Source of the DNA: Candidatus Obscuribacter sp.
GTDB taxonomy: Bacteria; Cyanobacteriota; Vampirovibrionia; Obscuribacterales; Obscuribacteraceae
Reading direction: 5' to 3'
DNA length: 64,000 nucleotides
NCBI GenBank assembly: GCA_016712465.1
Contig: JADJQZ010000001.1
Location: 1,302,001 to 1,366,000, forward strand
Positions 28,908 through 36,812 of the stretch are shown in pieces. Made by a program: the position numbers and the translations under genes. The notes under the pieces were generated by a model. It was not told where the DNA came from and made no database searches. It saw nothing but the letters and a program-made list of their open reading frames with translations. Position 1 is the stretch's first letter. The number at the start of each line of letters is the position of its first letter.

Positions 28908-30074
28908 TTATTTACGACCCATACCCAGTTGCTGAGCATTTTGGTAGACCTTACCTTCGGTAAGAATGGAAGGAGCGATAATCACTTCGCATTCTTGCAT
29001 TTCAGCCAGGGTCTCGGCTCCCAGGGTGGCCATACTGGTTTTCAGGGCACCGGTGAGATTCTGGGTGCCGTCATCCACGGCTGCGGGACCGTTCATTATC
29101 TGTTCCAGGGAGACCGTGGTGCCGACGCGAATTCTCGTGCCTCTGGGCAGGACCGGGCTTGGTGTGGCCATGCCCCAGTGGTAGCCGCGTCCTGGCGCTT
29201 CCTTGGCTCTGGCCAGGGGGGAGCCGATCATGGTGGCATCGGCACCGCAAGCAATGGCTTTGCAAATGTCGCCGCCTACACCCATGCCACCATCGGCGAT
29301 GATAGCCGGTCTGAGGGCGCCTTTGTGTTTGGCCATGAAATCTTCTCTGGCCTGAGCACAGTCGGCGATGGCCGTTGCCATGGGAACGCCGATGCCCAGT
29401 ACCGAACGGGAGGTACAGGCGGCGCCGGGACCGACTCCAACAAGAATGCCTGCTACACCTGTTTCAAGCAGTTCCAGGGCGGTCTTGTAGATGACACAGT
29501 TGCCTACCACAACCGGGATGCCGATATTTTTGGTGAACTTGTGCAGGTTCAAATTGGGTGTGCCGAGGGCACTTTTGTGTTCGATGCCGGTGACGGTAGA
29601 CTGCACAAAGAGAATGTCGCAGCCGGCTTCGACGGCGATTGGTCCGTATTTCTCTGCAAAATTGGGAGTAACGGAAACAGCGGCCACGGCGCCTGTTTTT
29701 TTAATGGCTTTTATACGCTTTTCGATCAGTTCTTCCTGTACCGGTACCTTGTAAAGCTCTTGCATCACTTCCACGAAGCTGTCTTTGTCGCAGCCGGCAA
29801 TTCTTTCGTAGACATGACCGAGGTCATCGTAGCGGGTTTGCACGCCCTGCAGGTTGAGCACGCCCAGTCCGCCAAGGCGACCCATTTCGGCGGCGAAGTG
29901 GCTGTCTACCACGGAGTCCATGGCGGATGCAATAATCGGGTTGGCGAACTTGATGCCGCCTATGCTGCAGGAGATGTCACAGAGTTCCATATCTACTGTT
30001 TTGGAGCCGGGTACCAGCGCTATCTCGTCGAAGCCGTAGGCGCGGCGCGTCTTTTTGCCAAGTCCGATATGCAT
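28908..30074 (-). CDS. guaB3: GuaB3-type IMP dehydrogenase paralogue
   Basis: 388 residues from the ATG at 30074 (GAGG upstream). It has the (beta/alpha)8 barrel of the IMP dehydrogenase/GMP reductase superfamily: ALVPGSKTVD, IIASAMDSVVD, catalytic-loop Cys in GVGPGAACTSRSVLGIG, and IADGGMGVGGDICKAIACGA. It lacks the CBS pair that splits GuaB in its middle, and its length matches GuaB3, which is typical of actinobacteria and cyanobacteria. Cyanobacterial GuaB3 has been reported to reduce GMP to IMP, so the reaction here is uncertain between the two directions. htrA follows 19 bp downstream. Confidence 0.85.
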   Translation of the reverse strand: MHIGLGKKTRRAYGFDEIALVPGSKTVDMELCDISCSIGGIKFANPIIASAMDSVVDSHFAAEMGRLGGLGVLNLQGVQTRYDDLGHVYERIAGCDKDSFVEVMQELYKVPVQEELIEKRIKAIKKTGAVAAVSVTPNFAEKYGPIAVEAGCDILFVQSTVTGIEHKSALGTPNLNLHKFTKNIGIPVVVGNCVIYKTALELLETGVAGILVGVGPGAACTSRSVLGIGVPMATAIADCAQAREDFMAKHKGALRPAIIADGGMGVGGDICKAIACGADATMIGSPLARAKEAPGRGYHWGMATPSPVLPRGTRIRVGTTVSLEQIMNGPAAVDDGTQNLTGALKTSMATLGAETLAEMQECEVIIAPSILTEGKVYQNAQQLGMGRK

Positions 30075-30443
30075 GGTGTCCTCTGTTCTGGTGCGCTCTT
30101 CTGCCTTGCCCGAAATCATAGCTTGAATACCCGCCTTTCAGTTTAAGTGATGTTTCCGCCCGGACTAAGTTGAAACCCGGTTGTTGACTGCATATCTTAG
30201 CACTGCCATGGGTATGAGGTCGTGGATGTCAACGGGCGGATCTATTCATTCGCGGCTCGCGGGCGGGTGTTTGTCGCCCGGCGCGGCAGTTGGCTGGATT
30301 TGAAAAGTCGTTCACATTTAGATATTTGTGCGTACAATTAAGCTGGATCTAACTTAAGCCGCCTCTCCAATCAATGATGAGAAAAGACCGGTCTGCCGTT
30401 AAATTCACTTACCACCAATCCTGACAGGTTAGCGAGGTAGCAG
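30075..30443. promoter_or_regulatory. Divergent guaB3/anmK intergenic region with a candidate anmK promoter
   Basis: This 369-bp stretch contains no gene. A likely promoter for anmK is TTCACA (30311-30316), a 16-bp spacer and TACAAT (30333-30338). It leaves a leader of about 100 nt before the ATG. No clear guaB3 promoter is picked out. Confidence 0.45.
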
Positions 30444-31649
30444 ATGTCCGCCTTAGGTCATGTCCTGAAGAGTATGAATGTGCTTGGACTGAACAGTGGC
30501 ACTTCCATGGACGGCATCGACGCCGGTCTCTTTCGCATCGGTCCGCAGGTGGAAGGTGCTAGCGGCGGCGGCCTTTGTCCTCCCCTCAAGGTCGAGTTCC
30601 TCTTTAGCGAACTTGTGCCGTTCGAGCCTGAATTCAAGGGACAGCTGGAGAGTTTTGTAGCCCGGGGCGAAAGCGATCTGCGTACCATGTGTTTGCTTAA
30701 CAGCAGTCTGGGGGAAGTTTTCGCCGCTGCCGCCCTGAAGGTCGTCAGGCAAGTAGACGAAAAGGGCTTGTCCGTCGATCTGATCGGCTCCCATGGACAG
30801 ACTATCTGGCATGAGCCTCGACCCTCTCAGTTCTGGGGTTTGTCGGCAGCCGGCACCTTGCAATTGGGTGATCCGGCTTACATTGCCGCTCGCACCGGTG
30901 TCACCACTGTTGGTGACTTTCGCACTTACGACATGGCCTTCGGCGGTCAGGGCGCTCCCCTGGTTTCTTTTGCCGATGAGGTGCTTTTCGGCCACAGCGG
31001 CGAGCCCCTGGCTGTGCTCAATCTGGGGGGCATTGCCAACATTACCGTACTGTCTCAGAGCGGTGAGGCCATAATGGCCTTCGATACCGGTCCGGCCAAT
31101 GTTCTTATCGATGAAGCGATGCGTATCCTTTTCGGCCGGGAATTTGACGAAGGGGGGGCAGTGGCTGGCGCCGGTACCGTCAATGAAGCGGTATTATCCG
31201 ATCTCCTCAAAGAGGAGTATTTTCACCTGGCTCCTCCCAAAACAACCGGAAGAGAGCTCTTTGGTCGTAAGCGCGCCAGCGAGCTTGTAGAAAGGCTCCG
31301 GGCCGAAAGTATTGGACCGAAGGATATCGTCGCCACCCTTACGGCTCTTACGGCGCGTTCAATTGCTGATGCTTACAAAAAGTTTGTCGCGTCCCGGGTG
31401 AAAATTAAGAAATTGGTTCTGGGCGGCGGTGGGGCCGAGAATCCCACCCTCACTTCGCTTTTGCAAAAATATTGGGACGGCGAACTGACGCTTTATCGCC
31501 ATGAGGATTACGGCATTTCCACTAAGTTCAAGGAAGCCTTGCTCTTTGCGCTTCTGGCTTATACTACTTATTTTTCTATTCCGAACAATGTGCCGTGCTG
31601 CACGGGAGCCAGTCGTAGAGTCTGTCTCGGCAAGATAGTAAAAGCTTGA
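30444..31649 (+). CDS. anmK: Anhydro-N-acetylmuramic acid kinase
   Basis: 401 residues. AnmK phosphorylates 1,6-anhydro-MurNAc released from peptidoglycan turnover, giving MurNAc-6-phosphate for recycling. The family motif VLGLNSGTSMDGIDAGL begins at residue 13, followed by the catalytic SHGQTIWHEP and the GDFRTYDMAFGGQGAPL and AVLNLGGIANIT signatures. ATG at 30444 is preceded by GCGAGG. It is somewhat longer than E. coli AnmK because of an extended N-terminus and tail. The YkgJ-like gene follows after 33 bp. Confidence 0.93.
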   Translation: MSALGHVLKSMNVLGLNSGTSMDGIDAGLFRIGPQVEGASGGGLCPPLKVEFLFSELVPFEPEFKGQLESFVARGESDLRTMCLLNSSLGEVFAAAALKVVRQVDEKGLSVDLIGSHGQTIWHEPRPSQFWGLSAAGTLQLGDPAYIAARTGVTTVGDFRTYDMAFGGQGAPLVSFADEVLFGHSGEPLAVLNLGGIANITVLSQSGEAIMAFDTGPANVLIDEAMRILFGREFDEGGAVAGAGTVNEAVLSDLLKEEYFHLAPPKTTGRELFGRKRASELVERLRAESIGPKDIVATLTALTARSIADAYKKFVASRVKIKKLVLGGGGAENPTLTSLLQKYWDGELTLYRHEDYGISTKFKEALLFALLAYTTYFSIPNNVPCCTGASRRVCLGKIVKA

Positions 31650-31682
31650 GAACGGTGGGCGTAGTTAGAGTTATCGGAGAAG

Positions 31683-32942
31683 ATGGAGAACAATATGAGT
31701 GGCTCAGAGTCGAGTTCGAACTCCCTGATTATTCCCGAAGGAATAAATTATGAATGTATGGGCTGTGGCAAGTGTTGCAGTGGTTGGTCTGTGCCGCTCA
31801 CGGCTCCCGACTACGAGCGAATCTCTAAAGTAGATTGGGCCGCCAAGAATGATAAATTCGAAGGCATCGAGCTTTTCCGCGAGTTGAAGGACTACGAGAA
31901 GAAAGGCAGTCCCTACACCCATGCCATCAAGCATGGTGACGATGGCTTTTGTCCGTTTCTCGTCAACAATTTGTGCTACATCCACAGCACCTTTGAGAGT
32001 AAGACTAAACCTTCCATATGCCAGCTCTTCCCTTACAACTTCAATGAAACGCCTTCCGGTTTCGTTTCTACGGTCAGTTTTGTCAGTGTGGGGGCGGTGA
32101 AAAATTCCGGCAAGGCCCTGACCGAACAGCGCGACTATCTGGAGACCAAGCTGGGAGAGTTCAAGGCTCTCTATCCCGACCATCATCCTAACTGGAGTAA
32201 GATCGAGCTGGTTAAGGAAGTACCACTTACTTGGAATGAGTACCTGGAAATCGAAGCCAGGCTTCTGGCGATTCTTTCTGATGGGACCAAATCTCTCAGT
32301 TTGAGGTTGGCCCACATGTCCCTAGCCATTGTCGAAGTCTACTTAGGAAAGCGGGGCTCCAGTCTGCCGGAGAGCCAGAAGCAAATCGAGCTCAATCGGC
32401 ATTCGCTTAAGAAAAGCGATCATGTGCTTTTGCGTGAACTCTATCGGCTTTACTTTCCTGAGCGCTTGTTGAACCGAGCGGACATGAATTTCTCCGCCTC
32501 CAAGTACATGCTTTCGTCTTTTGCATCCAAATTAGGTATTGGCTCGCCCCTTTCCCTCAAGGTCCCCGGCGACTCCTATTCGATAGAGTCAGTCAAGGAA
32601 GTAGCTTTCCCTTCTGAAGAGGTTTTGGAAGGAATTCTTTATAGGTTTATTTATCAGCGCATTTTCGGGAAGCTGTATTTCGGTGCTGGCTATGGTCAGC
32701 TCAGTTTGATGGTCGGGTTCCACCATTTAGTAGCCGCCTATGTCCTGTTGAAGCTCCAGGCCCGGGCCGTGTCCCGTAGCCGCGGATTCAAGGCGGTTCA
32801 GGAAGCGGACCTGATCAGTTGCGTGCGCATGCTTGAGAAACGGCTGGGTGACAGTAGCCTGGATGGCTATGCCGCTGCGGTGGTTGAATTGGAGCTTCAA
32901 AGTCATGGGCGTTGTCTCAGACTCTTATCTATAGCTGATTAA
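31683..32942 (+). CDS. Long YkgJ-type cysteine-cluster protein
   Basis: 419 residues. The N-terminus carries the CxxC-x2-CC cluster of the YkgJ family (YECMGCGKCCSGWSV), with the later motif CYIHSTFESKTKPSICQLFPYNF, which together bind Fe-S or zinc. Typical members are 100-250 residues; here a long C-terminal extension of about 270 residues has no recognised domain. ATG follows GGAG. It probably shares the anmK transcript. Function is unknown; the family is associated with metal handling. Confidence 0.8.
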   Translation: MENNMSGSESSSNSLIIPEGINYECMGCGKCCSGWSVPLTAPDYERISKVDWAAKNDKFEGIELFRELKDYEKKGSPYTHAIKHGDDGFCPFLVNNLCYIHSTFESKTKPSICQLFPYNFNETPSGFVSTVSFVSVGAVKNSGKALTEQRDYLETKLGEFKALYPDHHPNWSKIELVKEVPLTWNEYLEIEARLLAILSDGTKSLSLRLAHMSLAIVEVYLGKRGSSLPESQKQIELNRHSLKKSDHVLLRELYRLYFPERLLNRADMNFSASKYMLSSFASKLGIGSPLSLKVPGDSYSIESVKEVAFPSEEVLEGILYRFIYQRIFGKLYFGAGYGQLSLMVGFHHLVAAYVLLKLQARAVSRSRGFKAVQEADLISCVRMLEKRLGDSSLDGYAAAVVELELQSHGRCLRLLSIAD

Positions 32943-32998
32943 GAAAGCATGGCTTTCAACTTGGGGAGCAAATTGTATTGCAGGCAACAAAAACGCTG

Positions 32999-33027
32999 TT
33001 GACTTAAGGTCGGCATTTGATTACATT
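32999..33027 (+). promoter_or_regulatory. Promoter for pilin-like copy 1
   Basis: TTGACT (32999-33004), a 17-bp spacer and TACATT (33022-33027). It implies a leader of about 110 nt before the ATG at 33144, containing small hairpins (GCGG/CCGC near 33041, CAGAGC/GCTCTG near 33100). Confidence 0.6.
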
Positions 33028-33120
33028 GTTTGCACGTTTCCAAGCGGTACGCCGCGGAGCGAAGTTACTAGAAAAACTGGTTTGAACCGCAGAGCATTAG
33101 CTCTGGGTATCCGGTTAGTG

Positions 33121-33136
33121 TTACCTCAGGAGGTAA
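33121..33136 (+). promoter_or_regulatory. Hairpin covering the ribosome-binding site of copy 1
   Basis: TTACCT-CAGG-AGGTAA forms a 6-bp stem that includes the strong Shine-Dalgarno sequence GGAGGT, 8 nt before the ATG. Copies 2 and 3 do not have this hairpin, so copy 1 alone may be under translational control by leader folding. Confidence 0.4.
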
Positions 33137-33143
33137 TTAACTT

Positions 33144-33692
33144 ATGCGTATGCTCTCCAAACTTACTATGGCTTTCTCTGCTCTTACCGTTGTAGGCGCT
33201 CTTTCACTCGGCGCTCCGGCTCTAGCCCAAGATGCTTTCGGTTCCGGCCCCGGAGGCGGTTCTTCCACCGCTGACGAGTCCAACGGACACATGGGTACAC
33301 AAGCTTATGGAACACAGACAACCGGTTCACAGACTCAACAGTTGAACCTGGGTCAGTCGCCCACCCTGCAAGGTGCCACCAACGGTACCATCGCTCCTCA
33401 AGGTGTAGAAGCGACCGTAGTACAGGGTGTGAACACTGCCGGTACTGTCCGTGTAAACAACTTGGCTAACTTGGAAGCCTTGCTCAACATCATCGCCAAC
33501 GGTATGGAAATCCTGGGTATCGCCTGGGGCGGACCGACCATGATCATGGGCTTCATGCACATGGCTGCCGGTTCCCATGACGCCATGAAGAAAGTACTGT
33601 TCGGAGCTGCCGGCGTAACCGGTGGTTTGGCAACACCCGGTTGCATCAACTGGCTCGTTGCTTCCGCCCGCGACGCTGCTCTCTTCAACTAA
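33144..33692 (+). CDS. VirB2/TrbC-pilin-like secreted protein, copy 1 of 3
   Basis: 182 residues. A signal peptide ends ALA-QD after residue 29. The mature protein is 100% identical to copies 2 and 3. After a flexible Gly/Ser/Thr/Gln-rich region of about 75 residues come two hydrophobic helices (LLNIIANGMEILGIAWGG...MGFMHM and LFGAAGVTGGLATPGCINWL) joined by a short charged loop (AGSHDAMKK). This is the plan of VirB2/TrbC pilins of type IV secretion systems, including a Gly/Pro-rich second helix ending INWL. Homology is suggested by fold pattern, not proven. It has its own promoter and terminator. Confidence 0.85.
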   Translation: MRMLSKLTMAFSALTVVGALSLGAPALAQDAFGSGPGGGSSTADESNGHMGTQAYGTQTTGSQTQQLNLGQSPTLQGATNGTIAPQGVEATVVQGVNTAGTVRVNNLANLEALLNIIANGMEILGIAWGGPTMIMGFMHMAAGSHDAMKKVLFGAAGVTGGLATPGCINWLVASARDAALFN

Positions 33693-33716
33693 TTCACACA
33701 CACCACAAGACTTAAA

Positions 33717-33744
33717 GGGAGGCTATAAGCCTCCCTTTTGTTTT
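33717..33744 (+). terminator. Rho-independent terminator after copy 1
   Basis: GGGAGGC-TATAA-GCCTCCC (7-bp perfect stem) followed by TTTTGTTTT, 24 bp after the stop codon. Confidence 0.85.
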
Positions 33745-33833
33745 GTGTCAGATCCTCTAGAATTACTAGTGTTAAAGGACTGGTCATGTGAGACAACATA
33801 TGGCAAACCAGAAGAAGAAACCGGAGTCTGCAC

Positions 33834-34529
33834 TTGCTATCTAAATTTTGCTCTGTCTTGCGCGTCTACTCTGCCTTCGCAACTACTATTTTGCTTGCCT
33901 CGCTTTCTCTGACAGGTTGCGCCGGTCCTGGGGCTGGTACTGGAGTGGCTGAGATTCCCTCGGCGCAGTTAGAGTTGCCGAAAGATCTGCCCTACGACCC
34001 GATCATGCGAAGCAGTGCCCCATCTTTAAGACATGATGCTTTCTACAGCGTCAAGGAACTGGGCCAGAATGGGCAGAACCAGGAGCGGTTTATCACGAAC
34101 GGTCGCGGCTTTGTCGCCTACAGTCAGGAGCCGGGCTCTTTTAAACGCTACTATCTATATAATTTTGCCGCCCATACCAGTTTGCTTGTGGACAGTGAGG
34201 AGCACACTCTGAAAGTGACTACGAGTTCTCCGGCAGACGATATTTTTCTTGCCTACCAGTTGGAGAAGGACAACGCCAAATTGCCGGCAGAGCAGAGGCT
34301 TGGCGAGAAAAAGATAGGCAAGTACGACTGTGTTGGTTATTCATATAAGGTAGGCGAAGGTAAAGATGCCGGCACCAGGGAAGACTGGTTTGCCAAGGGA
34401 CTGGGACTTTTGGTCTCTCAGAAACTGAGCCGCTCCGGGGTGACCACAGAGCGCACCTTGACCCGCTACAACCCATATTGTGAGACTACACTGCTACGCT
34501 TGCCCCAGGGCTTCACCCTGTTGAAGTAA
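33834..34529 (+). CDS. Lipoprotein of unknown function between two pilin-like copies
   Basis: 231 residues from TTG at 33834, with GGAG about 8 nt upstream. The signal peptide ends with a lipobox, LSLTGC, so the mature protein is probably attached to a membrane by lipid on its Cys. The rest is a soluble, beta-rich domain with Tyr/Lys-rich stretches (KRYYLYNFAAHTSLLVDSEE, GKYDCVGYSYKVGEG). It resembles no family I know. It sits between copy 1's terminator and copy 2's promoter, so it is transcribed separately unless there is read-through. Confidence 0.75.
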   Translation: MLSKFCSVLRVYSAFATTILLASLSLTGCAGPGAGTGVAEIPSAQLELPKDLPYDPIMRSSAPSLRHDAFYSVKELGQNGQNQERFITNGRGFVAYSQEPGSFKRYYLYNFAAHTSLLVDSEEHTLKVTTSSPADDIFLAYQLEKDNAKLPAEQRLGEKKIGKYDCVGYSYKVGEGKDAGTREDWFAKGLGLLVSQKLSRSGVTTERTLTRYNPYCETTLLRLPQGFTLLK

Positions 34530-34599
34530 GATTGACGGGACTTTCCGGACTTTTGGAAGACAAGTGCAAAAATTATTGCTGAATTAATATTTGAAGTGC

Positions 34600-34628
34600 T
34601 TGACTTGGAAGTATGCCTGGGTTATTCT
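34600..34628 (+). promoter_or_regulatory. Promoter for pilin-like copy 2
   Basis: TTGACT (34600-34605), a 17-bp spacer and TATTCT (34623-34628). The flanking GCTTGACTT and TATTCTGTAC are shared with the copy 3 promoter. A 5-bp hairpin (CTCGG/CCGAG) follows near the transcription start. Confidence 0.7.
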
Positions 34629-34709
34629 GTACTCCTCGGACTTTTCCCGAGATTTTGTCCAAACCTTACTAATCACTTATATATTTGCGCATTGCGCGGA
34701 GGTTCTCTT

Positions 34710-35258
34710 ATGAATATCCTCTCTAAACTTACCATGGCTTTCTCTGCTCTGACCGTTGTTGGCGCTCTTTCACTCGGCGCTCCGGCTCTAGCCCAAGATG
34801 CTTTCGGTTCCGGCCCCGGAGGCGGTTCTTCTACCGCTGATGAGTCCAACGGACACATGGGTACTCAAGCCTATGGAACACAGACAACCGGTTCACAGAC
34901 TCAACAGTTGAACCTGGGTCAGTCGCCCACCCTGCAAGGTGCCACCAACGGTACCATCGCTCCTCAAGGTGTAGAAGCGACCGTAGTACAGGGTGTGAAC
35001 ACTGCCGGTACTGTCCGTGTAAACAACTTGGCTAACTTGGAAGCCTTGCTCAACATCATCGCCAACGGTATGGAAATCCTGGGTATCGCCTGGGGCGGAC
35101 CGACCATGATCATGGGCTTCATGCACATGGCTGCCGGTTCCCATGACGCCATGAAGAAAGTACTGTTCGGAGCTGCCGGCGTAACCGGTGGTTTGGCAAC
35201 ACCCGGTTGCATCAACTGGCTCGTTGCTTCCGCCCGCGACGCTGCTCTCTTCAACTAA
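34710..35258 (+). CDS. VirB2/TrbC-pilin-like secreted protein, copy 2 of 3
   Basis: 182 residues from the ATG at 34710, with the ribosome site GCGGAGG. The open frame extends upstream but the promoter lies there. The mature protein is identical in sequence to copies 1 and 3, and the signal peptide (MNILSKLTMAFSALTVVGAL) is nearly the same as copy 1's. The coding DNA differs from copy 1 by only a few silent changes, mostly in the first 130 bp of the mature part. Confidence 0.85.
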   Translation: MNILSKLTMAFSALTVVGALSLGAPALAQDAFGSGPGGGSSTADESNGHMGTQAYGTQTTGSQTQQLNLGQSPTLQGATNGTIAPQGVEATVVQGVNTAGTVRVNNLANLEALLNIIANGMEILGIAWGGPTMIMGFMHMAAGSHDAMKKVLFGAAGVTGGLATPGCINWLVASARDAALFN

Positions 35259-35279
35259 TTCAAAGGAATCGAACAGCAA

Positions 35280-35305
35280 AAAGGGGAGGCGAGTGCCTCC
35301 CCTTT
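35280..35305 (+). terminator. Rho-independent terminator after copy 2
   Basis: AAAGGGGAGGC-GAGT-GCCTCCCCTTT, an 11-bp perfect stem with a 4-nt loop. The T-run is within and just after the stem. Confidence 0.8.
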
Positions 35306-35336
35306 CGCTTTGGAAGGGTTCAGTGGATTGGGTTCG

Positions 35337-35383
35337 AGAAGAACTGATGTTTTTCTGGTAAAGAGAAAAGCATCAGTTCTTCT
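35337..35383. repeat. Long inverted repeat, start of the hairpin-rich non-coding region
   Basis: AGAAGAACTGATG (35337-35349) and its perfect complement (35371-35383), 13 bp, enclose 21 nt; TTT follows. The left arm resembles a sequence near 35818 (GAAGAGTTGATGTTTTTCTTG), and AGAGGGGCCGC occurs at both 35409 and 35602, so this part of the region is also built of degenerate repeats. Confidence 0.6.
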
Positions 35384-35943
35384 TTTGGCAGAATTAGAGC
35401 AGTTTTCTAGAGGGGCCGCGGAGCTGAAGAACTTTGGCTTCACCGGGGTTGTGTAAGTCGTTCGAGAAAAGCGGCGGCAATTCTTGAATCATCTGTCTTT
35501 ACGCGCTCCCGTGGGGCGGCACTCGTTATTATGGAATTTGTGGTGAGGATTTTGAAATTTAGAATTACAGGAATTTTTGTAAATTCGAATGGTCCGCTTC
35601 CAGAGGGGCCGCCTGGTCCTCGGTGCTGGCAGACCTGACAGTCGGCGCAATCGACCTCTGGCGCACCGCTGGCAGGAAGGAAATTTATAGTTACTGCTGG
35701 TTATCTCGAATTCGAAGGTGCTCCCACCCCGCCAGGAGGTCTTGCAAGGAGTTTGGTCGAATTGCCCTTGAAAGCGTCAAGGCAGGTGCTCCTGGAGGAG
35801 TGATGTGTAATTGTAGGAAGAAGAGTTGATGTTTTTCTTGAAACCAGTTTTTAGAAATGCTTTCCAGACAGTAAATCAATGGGGTTGCAATCAGTACTAG
35901 TGCTCGCTTCGTTTACTCAGAGAGGCTCTTTGGTTTAAGACGG
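35384..35943. other. Non-coding stretch between the inverted repeat and the tandem array
   Basis: No gene is supported. Short open frames here (for example 35623-35829) have no ribosome site and odd composition. The only structure seen is degenerate repetition: AGAGGGGCCGC at 35409-35419 and 35602-35612, and a relative of the 35337 inverted-repeat arm near 35818. Confidence 0.5.
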
Positions 35944-36602
35944 TCGAGAAAAACCTATGAATTTCTCGAATCAAAATCCAGACCGAAGGGTGTCTTCTCC
36001 ATTGGCGCTCAGGACTTGATGGTTATCTGGCTGAATGAGGGTTGTCGTGTCTCTGGCTATGATTTGGGGTTAGAGAAAAACGTATGAATTGCTCGATTCA
36101 AGACCCAGGGCATGGGGCGTCCTCTTCAATGGCAATTAGGACTTGATGGTTGCCTGCCCGAAAGTGGTTTTTGCATCTCTTGAATTATTTGGAGTTAGAG
36201 AAAAAACTATGAATTTCTCGACTCAGAATCATGGGCATCGGCAGTCCTCTCCAAATGGCGCTCAGGACTCGATGTCTGCCTGGCTGAATGGGGTTTGAGC
36301 ATCTATGTGGATGATTTTGGGTTAGAGAAAAACCTTCGAATCTCTCGAATCAAATTCCAGGGTGTTGGGAGTTTTCTGCGCTTGTGCTCAGGAGTAGATG
36401 TCTGCCTGGCTGACCGTGGCTTTGTGCTTCTTTTGGAATTAGAGAAAAACGGATGTCTTTCTTTTGAATCCCCCCAGCTTCGACTGGCAGATGAGGGGCG
36501 AATCTTGAGCAGTGGTGAAGGAGGCATGCAACCACGCCCTCAATCCCTGTATATGAATTGCCGATATCAGGATTCGAGAAAAACCAATGGTTTTCTCGAA
36601 TC
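35944..36602. repeat. Degenerate tandem array of six ~125-bp units, most with a hairpin
   Basis: The motif GAGAAAAAC starts at 35946, 36073, 36198, 36325, 36442 and 36576, giving intervals of 127, 125, 127, 117 and 134 bp. In unit 1 it forms TCGAGAAA-10 nt-TTTCTCGA (35944-35969). In unit 6 it forms an 11-bp perfect stem (ATTCGAGAAAA / TTTTCTCGAAT, 36572-36601). Others are partial. Between hairpins, units 1-4 share GGCGCTCAGGACTTGATGG-like and GCCTGGCTGAATGGGGTTTG-like cores. No open frame runs through the array. The regular period and repeated hairpin suggest repeated small RNAs, protein-binding sites or a recombination substrate. Confidence 0.75.
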
Positions 36603-36698
36603 CCCCACACAAACACGCTTTTGTGATTTAAAAATGGTCCGCAAGTGAACCACTTGAGAAATTATCGAGAAAGTGTTGTGTAGCCAACAAAAGTGTGC

Positions 36699-36727
36699 TT
36701 GACTTCATTCTTGCCAGCGATTATTCT
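36699..36727 (+). promoter_or_regulatory. Promoter for pilin-like copy 3
   Basis: TTGACT (36699-36704), a 17-bp spacer and TATTCT (36722-36727), with the same flanks as copy 2's promoter. A hairpin CGATTCGA...TTCGAATCG (36733-36756) lies at the transcription start. Both copies share AAACCTTACTAAT further down the leader. Confidence 0.7.
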
Positions 36728-36812
36728 GTACACGATTCGAGATTTGATTCGAATCGCTTCAAATTCTTCAAAACCTTACTAATTACCATAAAAATTTCTG
36801 GAGGAGCATACT

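Noticed and set aside
28857..30146. 429-residue plus-strand open frame
   Set aside because: Opposite guaB3; no ribosome site and no family resemblance.
35623..35829. 68-residue open frame between pilin-like copies 2 and 3
   Set aside because: No ribosome site, arginine/cysteine-rich random-like translation, and it lies in degenerate repeat DNA.
35944..36602. Integron attC-like array
   Set aside because: Units are too uniform in spacing, do not carry the RYYYAAC/GTTRRRY ends, contain no cassette genes, and no integrase is seen.
35944..36602. CRISPR array
   Set aside because: Units of about 125 bp with degenerate repeats do not fit 24-47 bp exact repeats with unique spacers; no cas genes.
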